Below, one piece after another: positions 44,295 to 52,158 of a DNA stretch of 64,000 bases. The notes below the pieces were generated by a model. That model ran no database searches, had not been told where the DNA came from, and worked only from the letters and a program-made list of their open reading frames with translations. The stretch lies in the NCBI RefSeq assembly GCF_004522215.1, contig NZ_SDLR01000002.1, forward strand, positions 992,001 through 1,056,000. Reading direction: 5' to 3'. The DNA comes from Ammoniphilus sp. YIM 78166 (lineage in GTDB: Bacteria > Bacillota > Bacilli > Aneurinibacillales > RAOX-1). The first letter of the stretch is position 1, and each line of letters opens with the position of its first letter. Position numbers and translations under genes: made by a program.

Positions 44295-44723
44295 ATGGTA
44301 CAAAAATATGAATGGAGTTTGTTGATTCTTCGTGTGGTTTTAGGGGTTACGTTCTTGATCCATGGTGTCGCTAAATTTCAAATGGGTCTTGGTAATGTAG
44401 CTGGTTGGTTTGATAGTATTGGGATTATGGGTTTCTTAGGTTACGTTGTTTCTTTCATTGAACTCCTTGGAGGAATTGCTTTAGTCTTAGGGTTTGGAAC
44501 TAGAATAGTATCAGCGCTCATTGCGTTCGTCTTGCTTGGAGCTATCTTTACAGTAAAATTATCTGTGGGCTTTATGGGAGATGGACAGATGGCAGGCTAT
44601 GAATTGGATTTAGCTTTATTGGCTATGGCCGTTGTGCTTACTATGAGTGGGAGCCAGTTATATGCTTTAGAGAATAGAATTTTTGGAATTAATAAAGAAG
44701 AAGGGGTAAGGAACGTTTCCTAA
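44295..44723 (+). CDS. DoxX-family membrane protein
   Basis: The 142-residue protein has four membrane helices and the DoxX motif order: LLILRVVLGVTFLIHGVAKFQ, GFLGYVVSFIELLGGIALVLG, and GYELDLALLAMAVVLTMSG. DoxX relatives in Bacillus (CatD, MhqP) are induced by catechol and quinones and help resist thiol-reactive compounds. The ATG follows GAGGAGGATGAGTA. It is a single gene between its own terminators, but the esterase and FAD monooxygenase genes that follow resemble other members of quinone-stress regulons. Confidence 0.88.
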   Translation: MVQKYEWSLLILRVVLGVTFLIHGVAKFQMGLGNVAGWFDSIGIMGFLGYVVSFIELLGGIALVLGFGTRIVSALIAFVLLGAIFTVKLSVGFMGDGQMAGYELDLALLAMAVVLTMSGSQLYALENRIFGINKEEGVRNVS

Positions 44724-44729
44724 ATTTCA

Positions 44730-44767
44730 AAAATGGACAGTGGAAATGAGATACTGTCCATTTTTTT
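44730..44767 (+). terminator. Terminator after the DoxX gene
   Basis: AAAATGGACAGT pairs with ACTGTCCATTTT and runs into T7. The esterase gene starts only 17 bases later, so this may partly limit read-through. Confidence 0.8.
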
Positions 44768-44783
44768 GATTGGAGGTCATAAG

Positions 44784-45419
44784 ATGAAAAGTCCTTTACA
44801 ATATAAGATTTTTCTTCCTGCCAATAGGGAAGAAGGAAAAAAATATCCTGTTATATACGTCATGCATGGTATCGGAAGCAATGAAGAAAATAGTTTGGGT
44901 CTGGTTCAGGAACTAAGAAATGATTTTATTCTTATAGGCATCCGTGGTCCGATTCCACAAGGAAATGGGTTCGCTTATTTTACCATTCAAGGATATGGAA
45001 ATCCTCACAGAGAGGTATTTGATACAAGCATACAGCTGTTGGAATCCTTCATTGAATACGCGGGTAACACGTACCCCATTGACCAAGCGCAACAATATCT
45101 TTTGGGCTTTAGTCAGGGAGCTATTTTATCCATGACGCTTGCCCTTACATTAGGTAACAAAATAAAAGGAATTGTAGCATTGAGTGGATATGTTCCCAAA
45201 TTCGTCAAAGAAGAATATCCATTGAAGCCAGTGGATGATGTATCCATCTATATTTCACACGGAGAATTTGACCCGATTTTCCCTTTGCAAATTGGAAGAG
45301 AAAATGAGGAATTCTTTAAAGCTCGAAGCCAAAATGTACGCTTTACTTCCTATCCTGTCGGACATGAGGTTTCTTTTGAAAATCAAAAAGACTTTATCCA
45401 TTGGATTTATCAGGCATAA
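44784..45419 (+). CDS. Alpha/beta hydrolase, phospholipase/carboxylesterase type (MhqD-like)
   Basis: The 211-residue protein has the esterase fold: VIYVMHGIGSNEENSLG (oxyanion loop), nucleophile serine in LLGFSQGAILS (GxSxG), aspartate in SHGEFDPIFP and histidine in YPVGHEVS. It resembles the predicted esterases YodD/MhqD of B. subtilis, which are controlled by quinone-sensing MhqR. The ATG at 44784 follows GGAGGTCATAAG; the earlier in-frame start lies inside the terminator. Substrate unknown. Confidence 0.85.
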   Translation: MKSPLQYKIFLPANREEGKKYPVIYVMHGIGSNEENSLGLVQELRNDFILIGIRGPIPQGNGFAYFTIQGYGNPHREVFDTSIQLLESFIEYAGNTYPIDQAQQYLLGFSQGAILSMTLALTLGNKIKGIVALSGYVPKFVKEEYPLKPVDDVSIYISHGEFDPIFPLQIGRENEEFFKARSQNVRFTSYPVGHEVSFENQKDFIHWIYQA

Positions 45420-45455
45420 AAAACTTCCTCTAAAAGCGTTATGGCTACTTTGAAT

Positions 45456-45479
45456 TTACTCCGATAGGAGTTTTTTTTT
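45456..45479 (+). terminator. Terminator after the esterase gene
   Basis: ACTCC-GATA-GGAGT forms a short hairpin followed by T8; an AAAAACTTCCT stretch further up can extend the pairing. Confidence 0.7.
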
Positions 45480-45496
45480 ATACAGGAGGTGAGAAG

Positions 45497-46570
45497 ATGG
45501 ATTTACACACGGATGTTTGTATTGTCGGTGCCGGACCAGCAGGAGCATTACTCGGATTTGTTTTAGCAAGTCATGGGATTTCAACGGTTCTTATCGAACG
45601 ATACGGAAGCGTTGAGAAGGAATTTCGCGGGGAGCATTTAAATTCTGATGCGGTTCAAGTTTTAAAAAAATATAGGGTGTTCGAAAAGATAAAAGAACGT
45701 GGAATTTTAGCCATGAAGCGGGTCGAGTATTTTTATCAGAATCAACGAATCAAAGTGATGGATCTTGACGAAGAAGAAGGCAATGTAAGCATTCATTTTC
45801 CACATGGAAATTTACTTCAAGTCCTCATAGAAGAATCCAAGAAATATGAAAACTACAGGATTTTAATGAATACAACAGTCTTGGATTTATGTCAAAATAA
45901 AGAAGGAAGTTATATAGGTTTAACAGCTAAAAGTGGTGATGAAATCATAACCATTCATAGCCATTGTGTTATAGGTGCTGATGGTCGTTATTCTACCGTT
46001 CGTAAAATAGCAGACATTCCTACAGAAATCATCAAGCATGGCTATGACGTTTTATGGGCAAAAATCCCCGCTCCTACCCATTGGGACCCAACAATAAGGT
46101 TAGCTCTAGTTAATCATAAACAACTGGCTTTATTTACTCAAACAGGTGGCTTTCTTCAAATTGGCTGGAATATCGAAGAGGGGGCTTACTTTGACCTTAT
46201 CAAACAACCCTTTGAGCCATTTATCACAGAACTCTTGGAGGTATTTCCAGAGTTGACCAATACCGTTAGAAGTAACATTCAATCGTGGAGGGACTTTGTA
46301 AACCTTCGTGTTCAAAGCTGCCGTTGTTCGACGTGGGTCAAAGACGGATTGTCTATCCTGGGGGATGCCGCCCACACGATGAGTCCAACAGGGGCAATAG
46401 GAGTAAGTGCCGCACTGAAAGATGCTGATATTCTAGGAGAAATTCTAATTGAAGCTTGCAAGCAAAATGATTTCAGCACCTTTAAGCTGAAGGAATTTGA
46501 ACATAGACGAAGAGATGAAATTGAAAAACTGCAAGCTGAACAGTTAGAAAAAGAAGTGAATTATGTTTAG
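45497..46570 (+). CDS. FAD-dependent monooxygenase/oxidoreductase (PHBH fold)
   Basis: The 357-residue flavoprotein begins with the FAD motif VCIVGAGPAGALLGFVLASHG, has the ribose-binding ERYGSVEKEFRGEHL, the DG motif VIGADGRYSTVRKIAD and the GD motif LSILGDAAHTMSPTGAIGVS. It belongs to the group of aromatic hydroxylases and geranylgeranyl reductase-like enzymes and differs strongly from the hydroxylase at 9669. The substrate is not evident. The ATG follows AGGAGGTGAGAAG. It starts 18 bases after a terminator, so part of its expression may come from read-through. Confidence 0.85.
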   Translation: MDLHTDVCIVGAGPAGALLGFVLASHGISTVLIERYGSVEKEFRGEHLNSDAVQVLKKYRVFEKIKERGILAMKRVEYFYQNQRIKVMDLDEEEGNVSIHFPHGNLLQVLIEESKKYENYRILMNTTVLDLCQNKEGSYIGLTAKSGDEIITIHSHCVIGADGRYSTVRKIADIPTEIIKHGYDVLWAKIPAPTHWDPTIRLALVNHKQLALFTQTGGFLQIGWNIEEGAYFDLIKQPFEPFITELLEVFPELTNTVRSNIQSWRDFVNLRVQSCRCSTWVKDGLSILGDAAHTMSPTGAIGVSAALKDADILGEILIEACKQNDFSTFKLKEFEHRRRDEIEKLQAEQLEKEVNYV

Positions 46571-46594
46571 ATCCAAACCCCACTCTGGTATAAT
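46566..46594 (+). promoter_or_regulatory. Probable promoter of the regulator gene at 46639
   Basis: An extended -10 box TGG-TATAAT (46586-46594) is 17 bases from TTTAGA (46566-46571), overlapping the end of the monooxygenase gene. Confidence 0.45.
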
Positions 46595-46638
46595 CTTAAA
46601 TCATGTCCTAAAGGAATCAGAAGGAGCATAGAAGGATT

Positions 46639-47937
46639 ATGCATAGAATTGGAGTGGTCGGTCCATCCGAATCCGTAGACCGGATACTAGAGGTTGCCAA
46701 TGAATATGAGCATGAGATCAAATTTATCCCATTTCCCTATGAGGAATCCAGGGAAGCGAAATTGATTGTGGAAGAACATCATCATGAAGTGAATGGCTGG
46801 TTCTTTTCAGGCCCCATTCCTTATAATATGGCCAAAAAGGTACTGGGCCCAAATGCAGATTACGTCTATTCTCCTAATACGGGATCAAGTCTCTATCGAT
46901 GTCTTTTGCAGCTGTTCCATCATCACGAGCAAGCGTTGCAGGGAATATCGATCGATATGATTGAAACGGAGGATATTTCTGAATCACTGAATGAACTGGA
47001 GATTCCCATTCGCGATCTTTATGTAGAATTATTTGACGAGGAGTATAACCCTCAGGAGCTGGTTCAATTTCATCTTCAATTATGGAAGGACGGAAAAACC
47101 AAAGGGGCCTTAACCACCTTGAGTTCCGTTTACCATGCCTTAAAGAATGAAGGAGTCCCCGTTTTTCGAATTTTCATTACCAAAATGGAAATCAGACAAG
47201 CTCTGAAAATTATTATCGAGAAAGTAAAAAGTTCTTACTTTAAGGATACCCAAATTGGTGTGGAAATCATTGAATTTACTCAATATGAGCAAATTGCGGA
47301 AAAGGTTCAGACAAGGGTCCAGCTGCAACAGTTAGAATTGAGAATCAAGCAGACGCTTCTCCATCTATGTGAAAAATTAGATGGTTCATTCATGGAAATT
47401 GGCGACGGGCGCTATCAGATTTTTAGTTCGCGTGGTGCCATTGAACGGGAAATTGACATGCTGCAATCGTCTGTTCAACAATTAATCCTGGATGCTGGAG
47501 TTCCTGTAGCAGTCGGCATCGGGTTTGGAGAGACGGCCTCCTCAGCGGAGATGAATGCCTATAAAGCCGTTCAATTTTCAAAAGAAAAAGCGAATCATGG
47601 AATTAGCATCGTTCAGGAAGATGGCACGATCATTGAATCGGTCGGCCAAGACGAAGAATTAGCCTATGCTTACCGATCCCATGATAAAGGACTTCTGGAG
47701 AAACTGCATCAGGCAAACATCAATATTAAAACATACAGCAAGATAGAGGCTCTTATCCATCGTATGGGCTGGGAGGGCTTCACCACGGCGGATCTGGCTT
47801 CCCATTTATCGATGACGAAACGGAATGCTCAGCGAATCGTGGCTAGTTTATGTGAATTCGGTCTTGCGGAAATTGATGGGGAGGAGTCCCATTCTACACG
47901 AGGAAGGCCGAGTAAAATATATCGATTAACAAAATAA
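46639..47937 (+). CDS. Transcriptional regulator with GGDEF-like domain and C-terminal winged helix
   Basis: I cannot name a family for the whole 432-residue protein. The N-terminus (about 1-110, RIGVVGPSESVDRILEVANEY) looks like a Rossmann-type receptor domain, as in PrpR-like sensors. The middle (about 230-340) has the pattern of a degenerate GGDEF or GTP cyclohydrolase III-type fold: FMEIGDGRYQIFSSRGAIE and VAVGIGFGETASSAEMNAYKAVQFSKE. The C-terminus (about 365-430) is a winged helix, WEGFTTADLASHLSMTKRNA followed by RGRPSKIYRLT. It lies 146 bases upstream of the M20-AbgT-AbgA operon on the same strand, separated by a terminator, and is the obvious candidate to control it. Confidence 0.7.
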   Translation: MHRIGVVGPSESVDRILEVANEYEHEIKFIPFPYEESREAKLIVEEHHHEVNGWFFSGPIPYNMAKKVLGPNADYVYSPNTGSSLYRCLLQLFHHHEQALQGISIDMIETEDISESLNELEIPIRDLYVELFDEEYNPQELVQFHLQLWKDGKTKGALTTLSSVYHALKNEGVPVFRIFITKMEIRQALKIIIEKVKSSYFKDTQIGVEIIEFTQYEQIAEKVQTRVQLQQLELRIKQTLLHLCEKLDGSFMEIGDGRYQIFSSRGAIEREIDMLQSSVQQLILDAGVPVAVGIGFGETASSAEMNAYKAVQFSKEKANHGISIVQEDGTIIESVGQDEELAYAYRSHDKGLLEKLHQANINIKTYSKIEALIHRMGWEGFTTADLASHLSMTKRNAQRIVASLCEFGLAEIDGEESHSTRGRPSKIYRLTK

Positions 47938-47949
47938 TGCCACTCAATG

Positions 47950-47973
47950 ACACCCAATATTGGGTGTTTTTTC
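47950..47973 (+). terminator. Terminator of the regulator gene
   Basis: ACACCC-AATATT-GGGTGT is a perfect palindrome followed by T6. Confidence 0.75.
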
Positions 47974-47979
47974 TTTGTA

Positions 47980-48008
47980 TTGATTAAACGATTGTAAGCG
48001 TATATAAT
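47980..48008 (+). promoter_or_regulatory. Promoter with embedded cre site for the M20-abgT-abgA operon
   Basis: TTGATT (47980-47985) and TATAAT (48003-48008) have a 17-base spacer. Inside, TTGTAAGCGTATATA (47992-48006) matches 14 of 15 positions of the CcpA-binding consensus WTGNAARCGNWWWCW and overlaps the -10 box, so glucose-type catabolite repression is expected. Confidence 0.65.
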
Positions 48009-48083
48009 AAAAACAAATAACGAAATTATCGCTTAGTGTTCGTTAAATTTCGAAATGAATATGTGACGAAAGGATTTGTTTAT

Positions 48084-49292
48084 ATGTCTATTATAGAAAA
48101 ACACTTAATCAATGAATGGGTAAATTCGGTGGAGGACGATGTGATCAGATGGAGAAGATATTTTCATAGAAACCCTGAATTATCGTTCCAAGAAGAAAAG
48201 ACAGCTCAATATGTTTATGAGACCCTCCAATCGTTTGGAAACCTAGAAATTTCGCGGCCTACGAAGACAAGTGTGGTGGCGCGTCTCATCGGGAAACAAC
48301 CGGGTAAGGTTCTCGGTTTGCGAGCGGATATGGATGCGCTTGCGATTCAGGAGGAGAACGACTTTGAATTCGCTTCCCAGATCCCTGGAGTGATGCATGC
48401 CTGTGGACATGACGCTCATACAGCCATGCTGTTGGGGACCGCCAAGATTCTTGTTTCAATGAAAGATCAAATCAAGGGCGAGGTCCGCTTTATCTTCCAA
48501 CACGCGGAAGAAATACATCCAGGCGGAGCCCAAGAAATGGTGAGAGCCGGAGTGTTGGATGGGGTTGATCTCATGATCGGTATCCATCTGATGTCAACGA
48601 TTCCAGTAGGGAAAATTGGCCTTATTTACGGACCGGTTACAGCGAATTCAGACCGATTCAACATTACGATCCAAGGGAAGGGTGGACATGCCTCCCAGCC
48701 AGAATTGACGATTGATCCGCTGGCCATTGGCGCCCAAGTGGTTACGAATTTGCAGCAAATTGTAGCTAGAAATACATCGCCACTTGATAAGTTGGTCGTT
48801 TCTGTGACCAATTTCCAAGCGGGGAACGGTGCTTATAATGTCATTCCGGATACGGTGAAATTAAGCGGATCGGTTCGCAGTTTTGGGAAGGAAGTACGGG
48901 AACATACGGTAAAAACGATGGAGCAGATCATTAAAGGGATCACCGAGGCGCATGGAGCGACCTATGAATTTGACTATTGCCATGGTTACGGTTCCGTAGT
49001 AAATGACGAAAATGTTACCAAGCTTATGGAAGATACAATAGTAGAAAGATGGGGACAAGATCGACTATTGCCTATGTCGCCATTAATGGGTGGAGAAGAT
49101 TTTTCCGCTTTTGCGGACAAGGTCCCTAGCTGCTTCTTACTTGTGGGAGCAAGAAATGAAGAGAAGGGAATCATCTATCCACATCATCACCCGCGTTTTA
49201 CAGTGGATGAAGACTCTCTTCGGGATGGCGTGGCCCTGTTTGTTCATGCGGTACAAAAGATTCTAACATCAAATAAAAATAAGGGGGATTGA
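48084..49292 (+). CDS. M20-family amidohydrolase (M20D)
   Basis: The 402-residue enzyme is a close paralogue of the one at 12994: both share RRYFHRNPELSFQEEKTAQ-like starts, ADMDALAIQEEN, GVMHACGHDAHTAMLLG with Cys/His metal ligands, QHAEEIHPGGAQEMV, the lid start GKGGHASQPELTIDPL, MGGEDFSAF and PHHHPRFTVDED. It hydrolyses N-acyl or N-aroyl amino acids. A longer frame starts at 48036, but the ATG at 48084 follows GAAAGGA and aligns with the paralogue. Its stop is 2 bases before the AbgT start, so uptake and cleavage are co-expressed. Confidence 0.9.
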   Translation: MSIIEKHLINEWVNSVEDDVIRWRRYFHRNPELSFQEEKTAQYVYETLQSFGNLEISRPTKTSVVARLIGKQPGKVLGLRADMDALAIQEENDFEFASQIPGVMHACGHDAHTAMLLGTAKILVSMKDQIKGEVRFIFQHAEEIHPGGAQEMVRAGVLDGVDLMIGIHLMSTIPVGKIGLIYGPVTANSDRFNITIQGKGGHASQPELTIDPLAIGAQVVTNLQQIVARNTSPLDKLVVSVTNFQAGNGAYNVIPDTVKLSGSVRSFGKEVREHTVKTMEQIIKGITEAHGATYEFDYCHGYGSVVNDENVTKLMEDTIVERWGQDRLLPMSPLMGGEDFSAFADKVPSCFLLVGARNEEKGIIYPHHHPRFTVDEDSLRDGVALFVHAVQKILTSNKNKGD

Positions 49293-49294
49293 AG

Positions 49295-50827
49295 ATGGTC
49301 AGAAAACCAGTAGACGCGCAGCCGCCCATTCCTGAATTTGAACAAAAGGGGATTCTGAAATGGATTGAAAAGACGGGAAACAAGTTTCCCCATCCATTTA
49401 TGCTATTTGTATATTTATGTGGCATTTTTATCGTCATCTCCGCGGTCTTAGGCGCGATGAAAGTATCTGTTGTTCATCCGGGAACGGGTGAAACGGCCAC
49501 CGTCAAAAGCTTGTTAAGCCAAGAAGGCGTACATTGGATTCTTACGAATATGCTGAAGAACTTTACGAGTTTTCCTGCACTTGGCTTGGTATTGGGGATG
49601 ACGCTCGGAATTGGTATAGCCGAAAAGGTCGGTTTGATTCAAGGGGTTCTGCGTGCTTTGATTTCGAAGGTGCCGAAGGCAATGCTTAGTTTTGCGGTTG
49701 TGTTAATAGGGATATTGGGAAACTTGGCTTCAGATGCAGCCATCGCCATCATTCCACCTATGGGTGCCATGATCTTCCTTGCCATGGGGCGCCATCCTCT
49801 TGCCGGGTTTGCAGCTGGTGTAGCGGGATGGGGAGCAGGTTTTACGGCAAACCTATTTATTGCCGGGACGGATGCCCTGTTGTCCGGAATTAGTACGGAA
49901 GCGGTAAAAACGGTCAACCCGGACTTTGTTGTTACGCCGATTGATAACTGGTTTTTCATGTCTGCATCCGTTTTTATTCTAGCCATCCTTGGCGCATGGG
50001 TTACCGATAAGTTGGTAGAACCACGATTGGGCACCTACCAAGGAGATCACATCAAGATGGAGGCATTCACGGCAAAAGAAAGGCGCGCATTAAAGGCAAC
50101 TGGAATAACAGCTCTTATTTTTATCGCCATTATTGCTTTATTAGTGGTTCCGGAAGGTGCATTTCTTCGTGATCCGAAAACCGGGGGAATCCTGACTTCT
50201 CCATTTTTAAAAGGTATCATTCCGATTATTCTATTATTCTTCATTGTAACATCAACGGTATACGGTAAAATCGTGGGGGTTATCCAAACTTCATCGGATA
50301 TTCCTAAGTTAATGACCGAATCGATGAAAATGATGGCCGGTTTTATTGTATTAGTCTTCGCCGCTTCTCAATTCATCGCTTTCTTTGATTGGACCAATGT
50401 TGGAATTGTCATGGCCGTCAATGGGTCAGAGTTTTTAAAGAGTATCAATATGACTGGATTTTCCGTGATTGTTGTGTTCATACTGTTTGTGGCCATCATG
50501 AATCTATTCATTGCAAGCGGTTCCGCCATGTGGGCGATGTTAGCGCCGGTGTTCATTCCTATGTTCATGCTATTGGATTATCATCCTGCCTTTGTCCAAG
50601 TCGCTTTCCGTGTGGCCGATTCGTCGACCAATATGATCACGCCGATGAATCCCTATTTACCACTGGTTTTAGCGTATTATCAGCAGTATAAGAAGGATTC
50701 TGGAATGGGGACGGTCTTTTCCACCATGATGCCTTATGCGATCTTGTTCTTGCTGATTTGGATCGTGCAGATGGCCGTCTGGTATTTCCTTGGATTGCCT
50801 TTTGGGCCAGGGGTTTATGCCAAGTAG
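49295..50827 (+). CDS. AbgT-family aminobenzoyl-glutamate-type transporter
   Basis: The 510-residue membrane protein with about twelve helices carries the AbgT signature: KWIEKTGNKFPHPFMLFVYL, GLVLGMTLGIGIAEKVGLI, GNLASDAAIAIIPPMGAMIF, and RVADSSTNMITPMNPYLPLV near the C-terminus. AbgT of E. coli imports p-aminobenzoyl-glutamate; other members export sulfonamides. Flanked on both sides by M20 enzymes, import of an aroyl- or acyl-amino acid is the natural reading. The ATG at 49295 follows AGGGGGATTGAAG. Confidence 0.93.
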   Translation: MVRKPVDAQPPIPEFEQKGILKWIEKTGNKFPHPFMLFVYLCGIFIVISAVLGAMKVSVVHPGTGETATVKSLLSQEGVHWILTNMLKNFTSFPALGLVLGMTLGIGIAEKVGLIQGVLRALISKVPKAMLSFAVVLIGILGNLASDAAIAIIPPMGAMIFLAMGRHPLAGFAAGVAGWGAGFTANLFIAGTDALLSGISTEAVKTVNPDFVVTPIDNWFFMSASVFILAILGAWVTDKLVEPRLGTYQGDHIKMEAFTAKERRALKATGITALIFIAIIALLVVPEGAFLRDPKTGGILTSPFLKGIIPIILLFFIVTSTVYGKIVGVIQTSSDIPKLMTESMKMMAGFIVLVFAASQFIAFFDWTNVGIVMAVNGSEFLKSINMTGFSVIVVFILFVAIMNLFIASGSAMWAMLAPVFIPMFMLLDYHPAFVQVAFRVADSSTNMITPMNPYLPLVLAYYQQYKKDSGMGTVFSTMMPYAILFLLIWIVQMAVWYFLGLPFGPGVYAK

Positions 50828-50856
50828 AGGATTAATCTTATAAGGGGTTGCTTTGA

Positions 50857-52119
50857 ATGGATGTTATTTCTTTAAGAAGAGAGTTTCATCAATATCCTGA
50901 GGTTGGTTTTACGGAATTTCGGACGGCTTCCCGAGTGGTTGAAATGTTAACCTCCCTTGGATTCGATGTCATCTATGGGAAAGAGGCAATGGATGCTGAC
51001 TCCCGTCGTGGGGTGCCGGCAGAAGAAGATCTTCAAGTAGCTTATGAACGAGCGTTGCGGGATGGGGCTAATCCTGACATTCTCGAAAAAATGAAGGGAG
51101 GCCACACGGCGGTTATCGGCGTACTAAGAGGGAAAGGCAATGGATCTACCGTTGCTTTCCGGTTTGACATGGATGCTTTGCCAATTCAGGAGAGTCAAGA
51201 TCCTGACCATTTTCCCCAATCGGATGGATTTGGTTCTCATTATGCCGGTAATATGCATGCTTGTGCCCATGATGCCCATACGGCCATCGGTTTAGGATTG
51301 GCCCACAAGCTTTCAAAACGGGATTTTTCCGGAACCGTAAAGCTCATTTTTCAGCCTGCAGAAGAGGGGGTGCGAGGGGCTTACGCGATTGTGCAAAAAG
51401 GGATCTTGGATGATGTCGATTATATTTTTTGTCATCATCTCGGTACGAATGTTCCTACAGGTGAAATGTACGGTGGTTCCTCGGGTTTTCTGGCCAGCAC
51501 CAAAATGGCCGCTCATTTTTACGGAGTGCCATCCCATGCGGGAGCGTCCCCTGAAAAAGGAAAGAACGCCTTAATGGGAGCAGCTACGGCTTTGTTGAAT
51601 ATTCATGCGATTCCACGGTTCAGTACAGGTGCCACACGCGTAAATGTGGGAGTGCTGGAAGGGGGAACCGCTGCCAATATCATTCCTGAGTATGCGAAGA
51701 TGATCCTTGAAACACGTTCCGTTTCAGAGGAAGCCAATCAGGAGTTGGAAAGACGCGTTAAACATATTATTGCCCAGAGCGCAGCCATGCACGAGCTCCG
51801 CTATAAAATCGATATTATCGGTGCGGCGATTCCTATTCATTGTGACCCGGAATTAGTGGCCGTCGCTATGGAAGAAGCTGAGCATATCGAAGGATTTTCT
51901 TCGGTGAATGGGCTGCAGGAATCCGGTGCACTAGGAAGTGAAGATGCAAGCTTCATGATTCGGCGTGTACAGGAAAGAGGCGGGAAAGGAACGTATATGA
52001 TAATCGGCTCGGATCTTCCTGCACCGCATCATCATCCGAAGTTTGATATCCAAGAGGAGGTTCTGCCTCTGGCTGTGGACCTTTTATATCGAATTGTTGT
52101 ACGGATGTTGAGTGAATAG
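50857..52119 (+). CDS. M20-family amidohydrolase, AbgA-like
   Basis: The 420-residue protein matches the A subunit of aminobenzoyl-glutamate hydrolase rather than M20D: it contains an extra loop (about residues 45-85, SRRGVPAEEDLQVAYERALRDG) seen in AbgA, FRFDMDALPIQES, the metal block NMHACAHDAHTA (Ala in place of the usual Gly), FQPAEEGVRGA, GVPSHAGASPEKG and a late DLPAPHHHPKFD. In E. coli AbgA works with AbgB; an AbgB-like enzyme is present at 61127 but not adjacent. The gene ends the operon behind abgT, before a bidirectional terminator. Confidence 0.88.
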   Translation: MDVISLRREFHQYPEVGFTEFRTASRVVEMLTSLGFDVIYGKEAMDADSRRGVPAEEDLQVAYERALRDGANPDILEKMKGGHTAVIGVLRGKGNGSTVAFRFDMDALPIQESQDPDHFPQSDGFGSHYAGNMHACAHDAHTAIGLGLAHKLSKRDFSGTVKLIFQPAEEGVRGAYAIVQKGILDDVDYIFCHHLGTNVPTGEMYGGSSGFLASTKMAAHFYGVPSHAGASPEKGKNALMGAATALLNIHAIPRFSTGATRVNVGVLEGGTAANIIPEYAKMILETRSVSEEANQELERRVKHIIAQSAAMHELRYKIDIIGAAIPIHCDPELVAVAMEEAEHIEGFSSVNGLQESGALGSEDASFMIRRVQERGGKGTYMIIGSDLPAPHHHPKFDIQEEVLPLAVDLLYRIVVRMLSE

Positions 52120-52123
52120 CATA

Positions 52124-52152
52124 CAAACCCATGCTGATTAGGCATGGGTTTG
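52124..52152. terminator. Bidirectional terminator, copy 1 of a matched pair
   Basis: CAAACCCATGC and GCATGGGTTTG flank a 7-base loop between convergent genes. The same sequence with one loop base changed occurs at 57399-57428 in the equivalent position. Confidence 0.7.
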
Positions 52153-52158
52153 TGCGTT

